Numbered from the stretch's first letter, positions 1 through 10,807 are shown. The stretch: 64,000 bases of DNA from Branchipolynoe longqiensis (GCA_030323885.1 CM059193.1:91885990-91949989); one strand, 5' to 3'. Program-made: numbers and translations. The notes: generated by a model from the sequence alone, not told the origin.

Positions 1-1965
1 AGGCAGCTAGAGAGGGGGGAGAGGATGAGAGGGAGTGATAGACAGACATATATAGAGGAGGAGAGGATGAGAGGGAGTGATATACAGGCAGCTATAGAGG
101 GGGGAGAGTATGAGAGGGAGTGATAGACAGACAGCTATAGAGGGAGGAGAGGATGAGAGGGAGTGATAGACAGGCAGCTAGAGAGGGAGGAGAGGATGAG
201 AGGGGGTGATAGACAGACAACTGTAGAAGGAGGAGAGGATGAGAGGGAGGGATAGACAGACAGCTATAGAGGGAGGAGAGGATGAGAGGGAGGGATAGAC
301 AGACATATATAGAGGATGAGAGGATGAGAGGGAGTGATAGACAGACAGCTATAGAGGAGGAGAGGATGAGAGGGAGTGATAGACAGACATATATAGAGGA
401 GGAGAGGATGAGAGGGAGTGATAGACAGGCAGCTAGAGAGGGAGGAGAGGATGAGAGGGAGTGATAGACAGACATGTATAGAGGAGGAGAGGATGAGAGG
501 GAGTGATAGACAGGCAGCTATAGAGGGGGGAGAGTATGAGAGGGAGTGATAGACAGACAGCTATAGAGGGTGGAGAGGATGAGAGGGAGTGATAGACAGG
601 TGAGCTAGAGAGGGAGGAGAGGATGAGAGGGAGTGATAGACAGAGAACTATAGAAGGAGGAGAGGATGAGAGGGAGTGATAGACAGACAGCTATAGAGGC
701 AGCTATAGAGGAGGAGAGGATGAGAGGGAGTGATAGACAGGCAGCTCTAGAGGGGGGACAGTGAGGAGAGGAGAAGGGAGTGATAGACACACTTAGAGGG
801 AAATGAGAGGGAGTGATAGACAGACAGCTATAGAGGGAGGAGAGGATGAGAGGGAGTGATAGACAGACATATATAGAGGGATGAGAGGATGAGAGGGAGT
901 GATAGACAAACAGCTATGGAGGAAGGAGAGGATGAGAGGGAGTGATAGACAGACAGCTATAGAGGAGGAGAGGAGGAGCGGGAGTGATAGACAGGCAGCT
1001 ATAGAGGGAGGAGAGGATGAGAGGGAGTGATAGACAGACATATATAGAGGGATGAGAGGATGAGAGGGAGTGATAGACAACCAGCTATGGAGGAAGGAGA
1101 GGATGAGAGGGAGTGATAGACAGATAGCTATAGAGGGAGGAGAGGATGAGAGGGAGTGATAGACAAACAGCTGTAGAGGGAGGAGACGATGAGAGGGAGT
1201 GATAGACAAACAGATATAGAGGAAGGAGAGGATGAGAGGGAGTGATAGACAGATAGCTATAGAGGGAGGAGCGGATGAGAGGGAGTGATAGACAGGCAGC
1301 TATAGAGGGAGGAGAGGATGAGAGGGAGTGATCGACAGACAGCTATAGAGGGAGGAGAGGATGAGAGGGAGTGATAGACAGGCAGCTATAGAGGGAGGAG
1401 AGGATGAGAGGGAGTGATAGACAAACAGCTATAGAGGAGGAGAGGATGAGAGGTAGTGACAGACAGGCAGCTATAGAGGGAGGAGAGGATGAGAGGGAGT
1501 GATAGACAGACAACTATAGAAGGAGGAGATGATGAGAGGGAGTGATCGACAGACAGCTATAGAGGGAGGAGAGGATGAGAGGGAGTGATAGACAGGCAGC
1601 TATAGAGGGAGGAGAGGATGAGAGGGAGTGATAGACAAACAGCTATAGAGGAGGAGAGGATGAGAGGTAGTGACAGACAGGCAGCTATAGAGGGAGGAGA
1701 GGATGAGAGGGAGTGATAGACAGACATATATAGAGGGAGGAGAGGATGAGAGGGGGTGATAGACAGACAGCTATAGAGAAAGGAGAGGATGAGAGGGAGT
1801 GATAGACAAACAGCTATAGAGGGAGGAGAGGATGAGAGGGAGTGATAGACAGACAGCTATAGAGGGAGGAGAGGATGAGAGGGAGTGATAGACAGACAAC
1901 TATAGAGGAAGGAGAGGATGAGAGGGAGTGATCGACAGACAGCTATAGAGGGAGGAGAGGATGAG
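1..1965. repeat. Minisatellite, unit about 43 bp, purine-rich
   Basis: About 44 imperfect units built around GATGAGAGGGAGTGATAGAC, with length variants of about 42-46 bp caused by GAGG/GAGGG changes. The top strand is almost pure purine plus T. It lies where the tetraspanin intron (minus strand) should be, downstream of the exon at 2130-2204, and runs to the left edge. Open frames inside it come from the repeat and show no domain. Confidence 0.95.
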
Positions 1966-2129
1966 AAAGACGGAGTTGGAGAGAGACAGAGAGAGAGGGA
2001 TAGACACATTTGCTTCACTGACAGTAAATCCAACTGAGTCGAAGCCAACAACAATAGTCACAGGTGAGTGAGTTAGAATATGGAGTTGAAGCAGTAGCTG
2101 TGGCTGTGGGTTCAGGACTTGTCTCCTAC

Positions 2130-2204
2130 CTTATGTCTGTAGACCAGTGCCAGAATGGCGCCAACCAGTTCTGCTGCCATCACCACCAACACCAGCGTGG
2201 CATA
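2130..2204 (-). CDS. Tetraspanin, internal exon encoding transmembrane segment 3
   Basis: This 75-bp exon encodes 25 residues beginning YATLVLVVMAAELVGA and ending LVYRHK, which is the third membrane helix of a tetraspanin followed by the first residues of the large extracellular loop. The exon is bounded by TTTTGCAG on its 5' side and GTAGGAG on its 3' side (minus strand), and both borders fall on codon boundaries. A 75-bp exon at this place is typical of animal tetraspanins such as CD151. The CCG-containing large loop and fourth helix are not seen; they should lie beyond the left edge. Tetraspanins are plasma-membrane or endosomal organisers that assemble integrins and other partners into microdomains. 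The subfamily cannot be told from two exons. Confidence 0.87.
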
Positions 2205-2450
2205 CTGCAAAATAAGACACAGACAGAAGATGCCATGGTATACTGCAAAATAATACACAGGGATGATGATGTGGTATACTGTAGAATAGCACACCAGCAT
2301 GGTGCCATGGTATATTGCAAAATAACACACAGGGATGATGATGTGGTATACTACAAAATAACACACCAGCATGGCGCCATGGAATATTGCAGAATAACAC
2401 ACAGGCAGCATGATGTCATGGTATACTGCAGAATAACACACAAACAGCAA
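2195..2450. repeat. Tandem 36-bp repeat made of duplicated splice-acceptor sequence
   Basis: Seven copies of an approximately 36-bp unit. On the minus strand each reads like ATTTTGCAGTATACCA, the same string as the true acceptor of the tetraspanin exon at 2204. The AG survives in the intronic copies at about 2243, 2279, 2351 and 2426, and is lost (AA) at about 2314 and 2386. The first spacing is 38 bp and the rest add 36-bp multiples or near-multiples, so every upstream AG would shift the exon frame. Confidence 0.85.
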
Positions 2451-2723
2451 ATTGACTTCAAGCTATAATAAGATTTGGACTACTTTCCAAGTCTGCAAGT
2501 ATCCCTTGGCCTATGCTGTCACTGAGGACAGCCATTAGCACCGAACGAAACTAACGGCCACAACTTTCCCCCCAGTGAACCTCAAACCATAGCTTGGGCC
2601 CCAAATAACATTGCGAGAATACATAATTTCGAGCTATACAGATTACGACTCGCTACATTCGATCACAGCGATCATAAAGGTGTAAAGTTGGATTGGTTAT
2701 GTTTACTGTGGCTTTGCACTTAC

Positions 2724-2933
2724 CATAAACAGCATGCTCTGCGAACCGCGAATCGCTCCACAACAGCCCAGGAAGCCAACGAAGAAGGCGAAGCCACCAA
2801 TGATGATGAAGATCCAGGCGGCATGGTCAATGAGTGCGTCTGATTGGTCGATGTTCACCACCTTCAGGTAGTTGACGATCTGCTCATCCACCTTCATCCA
2901 CACACCAATGCCCAGCACACCTCCGCCAGCCAA
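2724..2933 (-). CDS. Tetraspanin, internal exon (end of TM1, small loop, TM2)
   Basis: A 210-bp exon of 70 codons. It starts LAGGGVLGIGVW (end of helix 1), continues through a small extracellular loop of about 26 residues, then helix 2 (AWIFIIIGGFAFFVGFLG). It ends with the tetraspanin hallmark GCCGAIRG and the first residues of helix 3. The acceptor is CTCTCACACAG before TTGGCTGG and the donor is ATG followed by GTAAGT; both are phase 0 and join in frame to the 75-bp exon at 2130. Exon 1, with the start codon and the first half of helix 1, should lie to the right on the minus strand, but I could not find it in the window. With the next exon this is the only secure host gene here. Tetraspanin identity is firm; the paralogue is unknown. 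Confidence 0.9.
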
Positions 2934-3092
2934 CTGTGTGAGAGAAGAAATCAAGGGTTATATTTTTTTAATATTTTTGGTATTGTTGATGAAACAAAAA
3001 AATCTATGTGTTCTCGAGCCGTCGCTAAAGCTGCATAGTCCGATGAAAACACAACAATTTCTAAACCAAACCAATTATCTAGATTTGATTCT

Positions 3093-3445
3093 GTTTGTTT
3101 GTTTGTTGTTTGTTTGTTGTTGTTTTATGTCCTAGCAACATCTTAGGTCATATCAGGACGGGTACCGACTTGTGACAGTGCGCACTCATGGCGACTTTAT
3201 AGTGCTGTCCCACTGGGAAACCAGGCCGCCGGCACCATGACCTGGTATCCCACTCAGTCACATTATCCTGACACTGAGCACACCAGTCCTTGCCCTATCC
3301 TAATAATGCCGAGCGCCTGGCTAGGAAGCGACAAGTATCAATTTTAAAGTCATTGGTTTGACTCGACCGGGACTCGAATCCACGACCCCACGATCTACCA
3401 GCACGGGAGACAGACGCTCTAACTCATTCGGCCATCCTTAATTAC
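3093..3445 (-). mobile_element. SINE-1, near full length, with target duplication
   Basis: Minus-strand SINE with a tRNA-like head (GGCCGAATGAGTTAGAGCG, then a B-box-like GGATTCGAGTCCC) at the right. The body includes CAGGATAATGTGACTGAGTG, and the tail at left is GTAAAACAACAACAAACAAA-like. The 9-bp string TTTGATTCT flanks it at 3084-3092 and 3446-3454, within a family B element. Confidence 0.88.
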
Positions 3446-3529
3446 TTTGATTCTACATATCTAACTTAGATACTGGTGCATTTATTAAACATTTGTCACC
3501 ACATAGAAGGGAATACTGAGGCAATTTAA

Positions 3530-4099
3530 AGCTGTGTTCACACACGCACTTTAAATCGATTCATATAAATCGACTTGCCTAGTTTGATGCACATTTGCCG
3601 TGTGAATGCGACGCTGTGTCGATTTAGGGCTGAATCAATTCGTATAAATCGGTTCATGGAAACCACCTTTTTTCATGAAAACCACCAGTTTATATGAATC
3701 GATTTGGCTTGAGCGCGCCACGCACATGCGCAGTTGAGACCTTAGTTTGTTGACTTTCCGGTCGATCAAAAGTGCATATTAATTATTATAGAATTTAGTC
3801 TATGAAACCGCTAGCTGTGCACAGATATTTTTTTCATCATTTATTTTTAGGGTTTCACTGCCCAGCAGAAGTTTTGACCGTTCCAAACCAATACGATTCA
3901 GTCCATACAGATCTAGGTCGAACCCACTCTCTATTGGCGACGTCGACTAACCGAAGGTGGCGCTGATTAGAATGGACTTGCTCATGCGCAGATATCGATT
4001 TCCGGCTAAATGTATTGCATGTGTGAACATAACACTAAATCGATTCATATAAATCGATTTGTCTAAGTCGACATAAAAATTGTGTGTGTGAACACAGCT
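3530..4099. mobile_element. V1: PIF/Harbinger-like element, TAA duplication
   Basis: The termini AGCTGTGTTCACAC and GTGTGAACACAGCT are perfect inverted repeats flanked by TAA on both sides (3527-3529, 4100-4102). The arms repeat AAATCGATTCATATAAATCG on both strands. The core of about 300 bp (about 3715-4000) also occurs, in the opposite orientation, in the element at 38126. No transposase frame is present. Confidence 0.85.
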
Positions 4100-4458
4100 T
4101 AATAGAATATCTTAATGCAGAAGTCTATGGTGGCAGAGTTTTGGCAAGCTTATCAAATTTAATTTGGCATGTTTGCACTTTAAATATCTCAAAAGTTAGC
4201 TATTTAAAATAAAAGTTACTTGAAGGTAAATTATAATGACCAACCTACTATATTTATCTCAGCAAATGACAGAAACTCAAAACCATGGGACTATGCAACT
4301 TTAAATAAAACAAGCTTTACATAAAAATAACAACGATTTAACCAGAAAAAAATCCACTAAAATAAAACATCGCAAAATGTACTATACCGACACACTCCTG
4401 CCTAGAAAATTAACTAAGACCCTTAATTAGCTGAATGTAATAACAATAGAGCTGGAGT

Positions 4459-4700
4459 TTTATTCCCTGGCAACTCCTAAGGTCATATGAGGATGGGTAC
4501 CGACTTGTGACAGTGCACACTCATGGCAACTTTATAGTGCTGCCCCACTGGGAGACCAGTGACCAGCACCATGATCTGATATTTCACTCAGTCACATCAT
4601 CCTGACATTGAGCCAACCAGTCTTTGCCCTATCCTAATAATGCCGAGCACCAGGCTAGTAAGCGACAAGTATAAACTTTTAAGTCATTGGTTTGACTCGA
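4459..4700 (-). mobile_element. SINE-1, head truncated
   Basis: Contains the 3' tail, central domain and the TTGACTCGAC region but stops before the tRNA B box. The right edge runs into AGCTTTAAATAAAC, so the tRNA-like head is missing. Confidence 0.8.
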
Positions 4701-5177
4701 CTAGCTTTAAATAAACTTCCGCTAACAATAGAAGCCATGTGTGGCTGGACCCCCTGATACCGCACCTCTCTTCATTGCTAATGCTATATATCATAGACGT
4801 CTTTGTGCTTTTATCATAGACTGCCTATGGAAGTTGCCCCAATTATCGCCTATGCAAAAGCAACCTCTTTCCATATGTCTGAGTATGATACCTTAGCCTA
4901 CTATGTCCATCTACTTGGGTGACATGCAAGCTTGCGGGAGAGGATCCCGTTCCATTCAGATCTTTTTATTTTTGTATTTGTTACAGCATCCTTTCACCTA
5001 AACCCTGTCCCTAGCTAGTGCACTCATGTGCTAGAACACACTCGGACCCTTTAGGAATGCGGCCAGGTGGGATGGCTGTGTTGTTTGCCTAGCCATCTTT
5101 TATTTCAGGGTGGATCAGTTACGTGACCGTGACCTGTGTTAAACATGACCGTGGCCTGTGTTAAATAAACAAACAAA
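4701..5177. other. No gene recognised
   Basis: Mixed-composition sequence without a long frame or tRNA head. It ends in AACAAACAAACACAC just before the next SINE-1. That A/C-rich end and the duplicated GACCGTGACCTGTG/GACCGTGGCCTGTG would fit a LINE 3' end, but no protein similarity is visible. Confidence 0.4.
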
Positions 5178-5438
5178 CACACACTTATGACGAATTTATA
5201 GTGCTGCCCCACTGGAAGACCAGGTCACTGGTACCATAACCCAATATCCCACACAGTCACATTATCCTGATTCTGTACTAAACAGTCCTTGCCCTATCCT
5301 AGTAATGCTGAGCACCAGGCTAGGCAGCGACAAGTATCAATTTGGTAAGTTATTGGTTTGACTCAGATGCGATTCAAACTCCCAACCTTCCGCACCGGAA
5401 GCCTGGGCTCTACCGATTCAGCCACCATATCCGGTCCC
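5178..5438 (-). mobile_element. SINE-1, 3' tail truncated
   Basis: Starts within the central domain (TATAGTGCTGCCCCACTGG). It retains a tRNA-like head with GGTAGAGCCCAGGCTTCC, the head type read GGCTGAATCGGTAGAGC on the minus strand, which differs from the GAGTTGAGCGTCC head of other copies. Confidence 0.8.
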
Positions 5439-6011
5439 TAGTAACATCATCACTCTTCATTTAATTATTCATTTAATCACTTAACTTCCATTACCATTAC
5501 TTCCTTTGTGTACAATGCTGGTTTATTTTGTTAATACTGTAATACAAATAATAATTCGGGGGTGGGGGGGGGGGGGTAATTGCTTCAGCAGAATGTGCAT
5601 CGTTTAACATCAACTCTATTTAATCACGTCAATAAAATCCATTGAGCCAAAATGATATATATTATTCAGGCTGGAGCGCATCAGTTAATGTCTCTACAGT
5701 TTGTACTCCTTCGCTTAGCCACACTTCCTATGCTAAGCTACCCCTTGAACAGCTTGGACACCAGGCCGCATGTTTCCAAGAACTGACACACTCTCATGCT
5801 TCTGCATCCTATCTAATCAGATTTTTCTGTTCAAACCAGTGGTCCACAACTGGTTCATCAAAGGCTGTGGTATGTGCTGTCCTGTCTGTGTGAGCATCTG
5901 CTCTAAGAGTGAGAGAGGGTGGGGAGGAAGAGGGGGGAGGTGGTATGGGGAGGGGGTAGGAGGGGCTAAGGGGAGGGGGAGATATAGTATGTATATATAC
6001 ATATATATATA
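5439..6011. other. Unassigned stretch with poly-G and purine-rich tracts
   Basis: Holds a poly-G run near 5561-5577 and a G-rich purine tract at about 5910-5985. The short frames have no recognisable domain. The right edge is a TA microsatellite into which the D element at 6012 inserted. Confidence 0.5.
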
Positions 6012-6186
6012 CAGTAAAACCTCTCTAACCGACCACCTCCACAGATCGATCATTCCCCTATATCGATTGCTTTATTTGGGCTCCAAAGGATCACCCATAC
6101 AATACTAGTGTAATGATAAAAAAAACTCCCTAAATGGACCATTTAAAGTTGGTCCCATGGTCGGTCGATTTAGAGAGGTTTTACTG
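6012..6186. mobile_element. D1: pogo-like MITE at a TA site
   Basis: Ends CAGTAAAACCTCTCTAA and TTAGAGAGGTTTTACTG are inverted repeats flanked by TA (6010-6011, 6187-6188). The CAGT start, TA duplication and size of 175 bp fit non-autonomous Tc1/mariner elements of the pogo type. No coding capacity. Confidence 0.88.
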
Positions 6187-6277
6187 TATATATTATATAT
6201 ATATATATATATGTATATTGGCTCAGAATCCGCCATGTTATCTGACACTTAGGAGACATTTCAGATGCGTGCCATTA

Positions 6278-6624
6278 AGGCCCTGTCACACCTCAAGGGA
6301 TTGGGGGAAACGGACAGAAAACGAACAATGTCCGGTTTGTGTCCGTACAAGTTTTGAACATGCACAAAACTAGGAATGGATGCTGCCGGATTGACGTCTA
6401 TGGTTCTTCTCCAGTTTGATTTCGTTTCGTCCGTTTCATGTCTGGTTCATGTCTTTTTCATGTCCGTTTCATGTCCGTTTCATGTCCATTTCATGTCTGT
6501 TTCATCTCCGTTCGTAGACCCGATGTCTCAACACTTTGACACATTTTAATACATTTTGATACTTATCACCACCGGACTAGACAATTCTGTCTGTTGCTCA
6601 ATCCGGCATAGTGTGACAGGCACT
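6278..6624. mobile_element. V2: PIF/Harbinger-like element
   Basis: The left end AGGCCCTGTCACACC is preceded by TTA (6275-6277). The right end GTGTGACAGGCACT is followed by TTG, one mismatch from TTA. The arms are filled with variants of TTTCATGTCCG and AAACGGACAG. The palindrome TTTTGAACATGCACAAAA lies at 6352-6369. Confidence 0.8.
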
Positions 6625-6989
6625 TTGGGCATTACCGAGTGAGTATTGATTGCGCATGCGCTTGTACAAAATGGAGGCCACGTTTATAGCGTGTTCTACA
6701 ATCCAATGATCCGGGCTCAGTGACTGACTTTTACCTGAGCAATCTTATGCTAACTGTTCGCTGAACATTTTGATTCTAGGTGAAGATTTCAATTGCCGAT
6801 TTGTTATGACAATGTATTTTGCATAAGTATGAACTTTAATTTAATGCAACATCAGTCACTTGGCTGGAAGATCGCCCCTTGGGGAAGCCATACAGTTACC
6901 GTACTACATGTTTGTGGTCAAATACAACTAAAATCAACTCATTTTCATATGAAGAAGTCTATTTGAACGGGCCTTATTGACACAATCTT
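6625..6989. other. Unassigned; contains an NRF1-like GCGCATGCGC
   Basis: GCGCATGCGC at about 6651 followed by AAAATGGAGGCC resembles a housekeeping promoter and start. The frame from that ATG closes after 12 codons and no splice donor is evident. V elements also carry ATGCGCA strings, so this may be transposon debris. Confidence 0.3.
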
Positions 6990-8318
6990 TGAGGTACCCA
7001 GGGATTTGTACATTGTTTGGAGTGAGATACACTGACCTCCCTTGGTGAAATGCCACATAAACACAGGTAGGTGTGGGTAGACTGATTGCATAATGAGGTG
7101 ACCTCAACTCCTCAAGTGAAATGCCACATACACAGGTCGGAGTGGGTAGGTGGATTGTGTAGTGCGGTGCACTCACCTGCCAAGGTGAAATGCCACATAC
7201 ACAGGTAGATGTGGGTAGGTGGATTGTGTGGTGAGGTGCACTTGCCTCCCCAGGTGAAATGCCACATACACAGGTAGGTGTGCGTAGGTGGATTGTGTAG
7301 TGAGGTGCACTGACCTCCCCAGGTGAAATGCCACATACACAGGTAGGTGTGGGTAGGTGGATTGTGTAGTGAGGTGCACTCACCTCTCCAGGTAAAATGC
7401 CACATACACAGGTAGGTTTGGGTAGATGGATTGTGTAGTGAAGTGCACTCACCTCCCCAGGTGAAATGCCACATACACAGGTAGGAGTGGGTAGAGGGAT
7501 TGTGTGGTGAGGTGCACTCGTCTCCCCTGGTGAAATGCCATATACACAGGTAGCTGTGGGTAGGTGCATTGTGTGGTGAGGTGCGCTCGTCTCCCCTGGT
7601 GAAATGCCACATACACAGGTAGCTGTGGGTAGCTGGATTGTGTGGTGAGGTGCACTCGCCTCCCCAGGTGAAATGCCACATACACAGGTAGGTGTGGGTA
7701 GGTGGATTGTGTAGTGAGGTGCACTCACCTCCATAGGTGAAATGCCACATACACAGGTAGCTGTGGGTAGGTGGATTGTGTGGTGAGGTGCACTGACCTC
7801 CCCAGGTGAAATGCCACATACACAGGTAGCTGTGGGTAGGTGGATTGTACACAGGTAGGTGTGGGTAGAGGGATTGTGTAGTGAGATGCACTGACCTCCC
7901 CAGGTGAAATGCCACATACACAGGTAGCTGTGGGTAGGTGGATTGTACACAGGTAGGAGTGGGTAGAGGGATTGTGTGGTGAGGTGCACTCGTCTCCCCT
8001 GGTGAAATGCCACATACACAGGTAGCTGTGGGTAGGTGCATTGTGTGGTGAGGTGCGCTCGTCTCCCCTGGTGAAATGCCACCTCCACAGGTAGCTGTGG
8101 GTAGCTGGATTGTGTGGTGAGGTGCACTCGCCTCCCCAATGTGAAATGCCACATACATAGAGTAGGTGTGGGTAGGTGGATTGTGTAGTGAGGTGCACTG
8201 ACCTCCATAGGTGAAATGCCACATACACAGGTAGCTGTGGGTAGGTGGATTGTGTGCTGAGGTGCACTCGCCTCCCCAGGTGAAATGCCACATACACAGA
8301 GTAGGCGTGGAAAGGTTG
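6990..8318. repeat. Minisatellite, 69-bp unit
   Basis: About 19 units containing GTGAAATGCCACATACACAG and GGATTGTGTAGTGAGGTGCA. Because 69 is a multiple of three, frames of up to about 420 codons stay open on the minus strand in several phases. No phase shows a domain or start context, so I do not call a protein. Single diverged units recur at about 9020-9080 and 39160-39380, attached to SINE-3 heads. Shorter 46-bp units occur at 7850 and 7945. Confidence 0.93.
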
Positions 8319-8331
8319 ATTACTTCAAAAA

Positions 8332-8565
8332 GTGTAGATAGGCTAGTGGTTAGGATGTTAGTCACGGACTGGCAGAAGATTGGGTTCGAGTCCTACTCTA
8401 GGTGCAATGTTTCATTGGAATTATAAAATGGTTGTGATGCTCACCCCGGAATAGCAGCAATGTGGGTTTGAATCTCGCTCTATGCACAATGGTCCTGTTT
8501 GTTTGAGGTATCCGCCATGACACTGGTGCCATGACCAGGACTCTGTACACTGTCTAGTGTTGAAC
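8332..8565 (+). mobile_element. SINE-3, two partial tRNA-like heads in tandem
   Basis: CTAGTGGTTAGGATGTTAG with GGGTTCGAGTCCTACTCTAG forms one tRNA-like head. It is followed by CCCCGGAATAGCAGCAATG with GGTTTGAATCTCGCTCTATG, a second partial head, and the body string CACTGGTGCCATGACCAGGA. It directly adjoins the 69-bp minisatellite. Confidence 0.65.
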
Positions 8566-8948
8566 TAGATATAGGATTCACCCGGTACTTGCAGTACACA
8601 GGTGAAGACCAGCCTTCGGCCTAATGAAATGAGTCTTTATGAGAGCCTAATTTCACAATCTAAGAAGCAACATTTATTCTTTGTATACGTCTTCATATTT
8701 CCCCGCTACCTTTGAGTTGAAAAATATAATAAAACATCTAGTTTAATAAGATTTAAAAGTGAAATCGACGCCATCTTGTCTTTTTGCATTCTCTCCCATT
8801 TCACCAACTCTGTGCCGATATAAGTAACCATTTGACAGTGGAGCCAGGCATTATACTTCCTGTTCCATACGAAAGCTATTTTCGCCCGTATTTACAGTAC
8901 GCTGTCCTTCACATGTGTACTAAAAATACCTGGTGAATCTTTTATCTA
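8566..8948. mobile_element. E1: Mutator-like MITE
   Basis: Ends TAGATATAGGATTCACCCGG and the inverted GGTGAATCTTTTATCTA. Internal landmarks GCCATCTTGTCTTTTTGCAT and GAGCCTAATTTCACAATCTA are shared with the other E copies. The flanking 9-mers GTGTTGAAC and GTGCGCAAC are similar but diverged, as expected for the oldest copy. Confidence 0.8.
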
Positions 8949-9190
8949 GTGCGCAACCTGGATATTCATAATTGTAAGCATTTGGCTTACGATCCCAGGT
9001 GGACGAGTGTAGTGCGACGCACTGACCGACCCCAGATGAAATGCCACCTACACAGGTAGGCGTGCGTAAGTTGATTGCATTAGGGATCCTGGATAGGGTA
9101 ATGGTGCAGATGCCCATCCCAGAGATGTGGCCATGGGTCCCACTCTAGACATCTCGTCTTTGGTGAAACACCAGCACGACAATAGCTGTA

Positions 9191-9385
9191 CAGTAAAACC
9201 TCTCGAACCAACCAACTCCACAGATCGACCACTCCCCAATATCGATCACTTTATTTGGGGTCCCAAACGATCGTCCATACAATACCACCATTGTAATGCT
9301 AAACAAACTCCCTAAGCCAACCACCTCAGTAACCGGACCATTTAATGTCGGTCCCATGGTCGATCGATTTAGAGAGGCTTTACTG
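9191..9385. mobile_element. D2: pogo-like MITE at a TA site
   Basis: CAGTAAAACCTCTCGAACC to AGAGAGGCTTTACTG, flanked by TA (9189-9190, 9386-9387). Slightly longer than D1 because the middle retains CTCAGTAACCGG. Confidence 0.87.
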
Positions 9386-9389
9386 TATA

Positions 9390-9716
9390 TTATAAATTGT
9401 TTGTTCTTGTTTTACGTGCTAGCAATATCTAAGGTCATATCCGGTAATGACTTATGACAGTGCACATCTATGGTAACTTTATAGTACTGCCACACCGGGA
9501 GACCAGGCCACCAGCACCATGACCTGATATCTCACTCAGTCACATTATCCTGACACTGAGCCATCTCATCCTTACCATATCCTAATAATGCCGAGCACCA
9601 GACTAGGAAGTGACAAGTATCACTTTTGTAAGTCATTGGTTTGACTCGACCGGGAACCGAACTCCCGACCTTCCAGACGCAAGGCTTGCGCTGTACCGAT
9701 TCGGCCTGGTCCGGTC
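9390..9716 (-). mobile_element. SINE-1, near full length
   Basis: The tail at left (GTTTTACGTGCTAGCAATAT) follows the D2 element by a few bases. The tRNA head at right has the GAATCGGTACAGCGCAAGC type. Confidence 0.85.
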
Positions 9717-9978
9717 CTATACTACAGGTGTTGGCTATATTCCTCTATCGGCTATAAATAAATAGAGCTAACACAGGCCCAGTGTGCAACAACAAAATTC
9801 TGCGTTTTAATATACTTGTATTGGCAACTTTCCTTGTCTATTCATGCACTGTCACTGGGAGTGTGTTTAGTGAATGATAAAACACATGGCAACTGCCAAA
9901 TCTTGAGTGAAGCTTAGAATACGTTTTAATATTTTAAATATTTTATTTAAAGAGGTTACATTCCTTATACATAAGCCC

Positions 9979-10053
<75 letters not shown>

Positions 10054-10807
10054 TGTATAAGAATTACACGAGTACAATAGCCCGGAATATTCCTCCTGCT
10101 CCCCAGCACTCCCCCAGTCATCGACTGCTGGAGTCTGAACTAGTCATCTGTTGCTCCAGCCTAGTCAACCTCAGCTCCGATCGTGGCGCCACCACCCGCT
10201 TCACACTGTAACTGCCACTCACCGTGCCGAACTGTATATTACACATATATATCATCAGTCAGTCAGTTGGGCGGTTAGTCGGTCAGGACATGTTGGTCCT
10301 TTCAGGAATATTCATGACTGTTCATCACCAGCGTTCATGCTCCCCAGCTTGTTGAATTAGCACGGGCATCCTTTTTATACTAGTGAGCTGCCTTACATCA
10401 CTAAAACATTGAGTTTGAGGTTGTCCTCTATGTCATTTGCCATCTATCATAATATATATATGCACAACTGACACTGGTAAAAATCTGGTAGGTGGAGAAG
10501 TGAGCCGAAGGTGGCGCCACTGGTACAGTGTTGGGTCTTATGGCGTATAACAATATGATAATAATTCCTTTCCATATCTTTATTCTCGTGTAATGCATTA
10601 TACATCACATATATATATATGTATAAATGTATCAAATTACTTCTGGCTGAGTGATGCTGCTGTGGGGGATGAGCGCACTCGGTTACAAACACCACCTCGA
10701 GGGGGGGGGGGGTACTCCACCAAAGCAGCATCGCAGGAGGAAGAGATAACATTGATTTCCCCTCAAGCATTTATAATTGTATAATACGCTATAGATCATA
10801 TATAATA
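9717..10807. other. AT microsatellites and a dispersed TA-centred repeat
   Basis: A (TA)n block lies at 9982-10050 and shorter TA runs near 10456 and 10608. The strings GGTGGCGCCA, TATTCTCGTGTAATGCATTATA and a TA run recur in altered form at about 14085-14250 and 63470-63715, so these look like copies of one MITE built around a TA microsatellite. A poly-G tract lies at 10699. No gene is visible. Confidence 0.5.

Larger units (their letters stand above)
3027..4304. mobile_element. Family B element, split by a SINE-1 and a V element
   Basis: The left end is AAAGCTGCATAGTCCGATGA and the right end is GGACTATGCAACTTT, so the ends are inverted. Internal landmarks shared with other B copies are CTAGATTTGATTCT, CTTAGATACTG and TTTGGCAAGC. 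A SINE-1 sits at 3093-3445 and a V element at 3530-4099. Without them the element would be about 360 bp, like the intact copies at 49611 and 52401. Confidence 0.85.

Noticed and set aside
1..475. CRISPR-like array of regularly spaced repeats
   Set aside because: The whole unit repeats without unique spacers, and the genome is eukaryotic.
6651..6700. Housekeeping gene start at GCGCATGCGC...AAAATGGAGGCC
   Set aside because: The frame ends after 12 codons without a donor site, and ATGCGCA strings are common in nearby transposon cores.
6934..8365. Frames of up to 424 codons on the minus strand
   Set aside because: They span a 69-bp tandem repeat; a unit length divisible by three keeps several phases open. 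No domain, splice or start support.
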